Source: JBCBSZ01 sp039185015 (lineage in GTDB: Bacteria; Actinomycetota; Acidimicrobiia; Acidimicrobiales; Poriferisodalaceae). Taken from it: a stretch of DNA of 55,017 bases. The stretch covers positions 1 through 55,017 of the forward strand of contig JBCDAU010000037.1 of NCBI GenBank assembly GCA_039185015.1, written 5' to 3'. Both the position numbers and the translations under genes were made by a program. Under the pieces are notes generated by a model, which was given only the letters and a program-made list of their open reading frames with translations, was not told the DNA's origin and did no database searches. This document shows positions 53,734 to 55,017 of this stretch, piece by piece. Every line of letters begins with the position of its first letter. Within the stretch, counting starts at the first letter, position 1.

Positions 53734-54891
53734 ATGTTGGCTGTGCTCACCGCCTCCGACCGCTCCGGGATCCCACCGTTCCACGTCATGGAGGTGATCC
53801 GCCGGACCGGCGAGCTCGAGCGCGCCGGCCAACGGATCCTCCACCTGGAGGTCGGCCAACCGAGCACCGGCGCTCCGGCCGGCGCCATCCGAGCGACCGA
53901 GGCCGCGATGGCCCGGGAGGCGCTCGGCTACACCGACGCGCTCGGCATCCCACCACTGCGAGAGGGCATCGCCCGCTGCCACGAGGACCGGTACGGGCAG
54001 GTCATCGACCCCGAACGGATCGTGGTCACGACGGGAGCGTCTGGTGGGATCACGCTCGCGCTGCTCGCTTGCTTCGATGCCGGCGACCGCGTCGCCATCA
54101 CGGCTCCCGGGTACCCCTGCTACCGCAACCAGCTCGAGGCGTTCGGGATCGAGGTCGTGGAGATCGAGACCAACGCATCGACTCGCTTCCAGCCGACGCC
54201 GGAGCTGGTCGAGGCGGCCGGGCCCGTCGACGGCCTGGTGGTGGCCAGTCCCTCCAACCCCGCGGGCACCATGCTCGACGCCGACGAGTTGGCCGCCCTC
54301 GCCTCGTGGTGCGACGACGCCGGCGTGCGACTGATCAGCGACGAGATCTACCACGGCCTCACGTACGGCCGATCGGTCGGCACCGCGTCGGCGAGCTCAC
54401 CCAACGCCGTGGTCGTCAACAGCTTCTCCAAGTACTGGTCGATGACCGGGTGGCGGATCGGCTGGCTCGTGCTCCCCGAGGATCTGGTCCGTCCCGTCGA
54501 GCGACTGGGTCAGAACCTCGTCGTCAACGCACCGACCGTCTCCCAACACGCTGCGTTGGCCGCCCTCGGCTGCCACGACGAGTGCGAGGAGAACGTCGCC
54601 CGCTACGCCCGCAACCGGGAGGTGCTGCTCGACCGACTCCCGAAGCTGGGCCTCGATCGACTCGCGCCGGCCGACGGCGCCTTCTACGTCTACGCCGACG
54701 TCAGCGAGCTGGGCCTGCCGTCGCCCGAGCTGTGCTCGGCCTGGCTGACCGACCTGGGCGTCGCCACCACGCCCGGGATCGACTTCGACCCCGGCCGCGG
54801 CCTCGGGTACGTGCGCTTCTCGTTCGCCGGCGCCACCGAGCACATGGTCGAGGCCTGCGACCTGCTGGCGGGCTGGATGAGGCACCGCTGA
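53734..54891 (+). CDS. Class I/II aminotransferase (PLP-dependent)
   Basis: 385 residues. SDRSGIPPFHVMEVIRR start, ITLALLACFDAGDRVAITAPGYPCYRNQL, VVASPSNPAGTML (Asn), LISDEIYHGLTYG (Asp and Tyr) and the PLP-Lys motif VVNSFSKYWSMTGWRIGW. C-terminal YVRFSFAG carries the carboxylate-binding Arg. An aspartate/aromatic-type fold-I aminotransferase; substrate unknown. ATG 53734, with GTG 53743 as alternative. Confidence 0.9.
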   Translation: MLAVLTASDRSGIPPFHVMEVIRRTGELERAGQRILHLEVGQPSTGAPAGAIRATEAAMAREALGYTDALGIPPLREGIARCHEDRYGQVIDPERIVVTTGASGGITLALLACFDAGDRVAITAPGYPCYRNQLEAFGIEVVEIETNASTRFQPTPELVEAAGPVDGLVVASPSNPAGTMLDADELAALASWCDDAGVRLISDEIYHGLTYGRSVGTASASSPNAVVVNSFSKYWSMTGWRIGWLVLPEDLVRPVERLGQNLVVNAPTVSQHAALAALGCHDECEENVARYARNREVLLDRLPKLGLDRLAPADGAFYVYADVSELGLPSPELCSAWLTDLGVATTPGIDFDPGRGLGYVRFSFAGATEHMVEACDLLAGWMRHR

Positions 54892-55017
54892 GCGGTGCCG
54901 TGGCCCGAGCGGCCCGGCGAGCGAGCGGATGCGCAGCGCCACGAACGTGGCGCGGAGCATCGAGGAAGCTCGCCCAGAGCGGAAGACATGAGGCACCGCT
55001 GAGCGGTGCCGTGGCCC
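54877..55017. repeat. Palindrome-rich direct repeat at the right edge
   Basis: A 30-bp segment beginning atgaggcacc at 54877-54906 recurs identically at 54988-55017, a 111-bp period, and the second copy runs off the window. The core GGCACCGCTGAGCGGTGCC is a perfect palindrome, and the spacer holds GCGCCACG-aa-CGTGGCGC. The first copy includes the last codons of the aminotransferase gene. Confidence 0.75.

Overview
The window is high-GC DNA with dense, short-spaced genes on both strands. It most likely comes from an actinobacterium of the class Acidimicrobiia (Iamia/Ilumatobacter-like). This is inferred from the GC content, F420-type redox enzymes (a deazaflavin-dependent reductase and an LLM-class oxidoreductase), an RsrA-like zinc anti-sigma factor, many start codons preceded by a -10 hexamer only 6-8 nt upstream (leaderless transcripts), and large secreted proteins carrying a GYWMV..DGGIF..GDA..GS beta-propeller repeat that I associate with Acidimicrobiia. 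No rRNA, tRNA, insertion sequence, phage or CRISPR array was seen.

Layout. 1-4.3 kb: two adjacent paralogous secreted proteins (FN3 domains, Pro/Asp linker, propeller). 4.4-8.9 kb: an MFS transporter, a DUF2306-like membrane protein, an ECF sigma/anti-sigma pair, an NfuA-type Fe-S carrier and a methyltransferase. 9-17.4 kb: a secreted subtilase with the same propeller, a GAF-LuxR regulator, small enzymes, an ABC-F ATPase and a HAD phosphatase. 17.5-23 kb: a five-gene nucleotide-sugar operon (cytidylyltransferase, SDR and three zinc-ribbon C-methyltransferase paralogues). 23.3-27.7 kb: an accessory stretch with a MazF-type toxin-antitoxin pair, a second ECF sigma/anti-sigma pair, a methyltransferase remnant and two genes whose reading frames continue through an in-frame TGA. 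27.7-36.9 kb: LLM oxidoreductase, carboxylesterase, SGNH lipoprotein, F420 reductase, DUF4389 protein, a GH9 glycosidase with the same propeller, SRPBCC protein and MFS transporter. 36.9-46.2 kb: galE, an Nei-type glycosylase, a membrane-anchored HExxH peptidase divergent from a two-component system, a divergent citrate-synthase pair (one fused to an HTH domain) and an acyl-CoA mutase large subunit. 46.4-55 kb: a 42-residue peptide of six GSSWTK repeats ahead of a GGDEF-EAL protein, a MerR-VOC fusion with a textbook operator, two flavodoxin-fold reductases, a 1-Cys peroxiredoxin, a PAS histidine kinase and an aminotransferase.

The strongest discovery is a pair of probable selenoproteins 2.5 kb apart. 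One is a membrane-tethered glutaredoxin/mycoredoxin (TGA at 24173-24175, motif U-P-F-C). The other is a peroxiredoxin-like protein (TGA at 26711-26713, motif U-P-Y-C). In both, the family fold continues in frame to a normal stop. Each TGA is followed, 18 or 20 nt later, by a hairpin whose apical loop begins GGUC, as in the bacterial SECIS of fdhF. Normal gene calling would cut both genes at the TGA. Other signals worth attention are the propeller module shared by four secreted proteins, the GSSWTK peptide, phased direct repeats ahead of the two-component system, and palindromic repeats at the right edge of the window.
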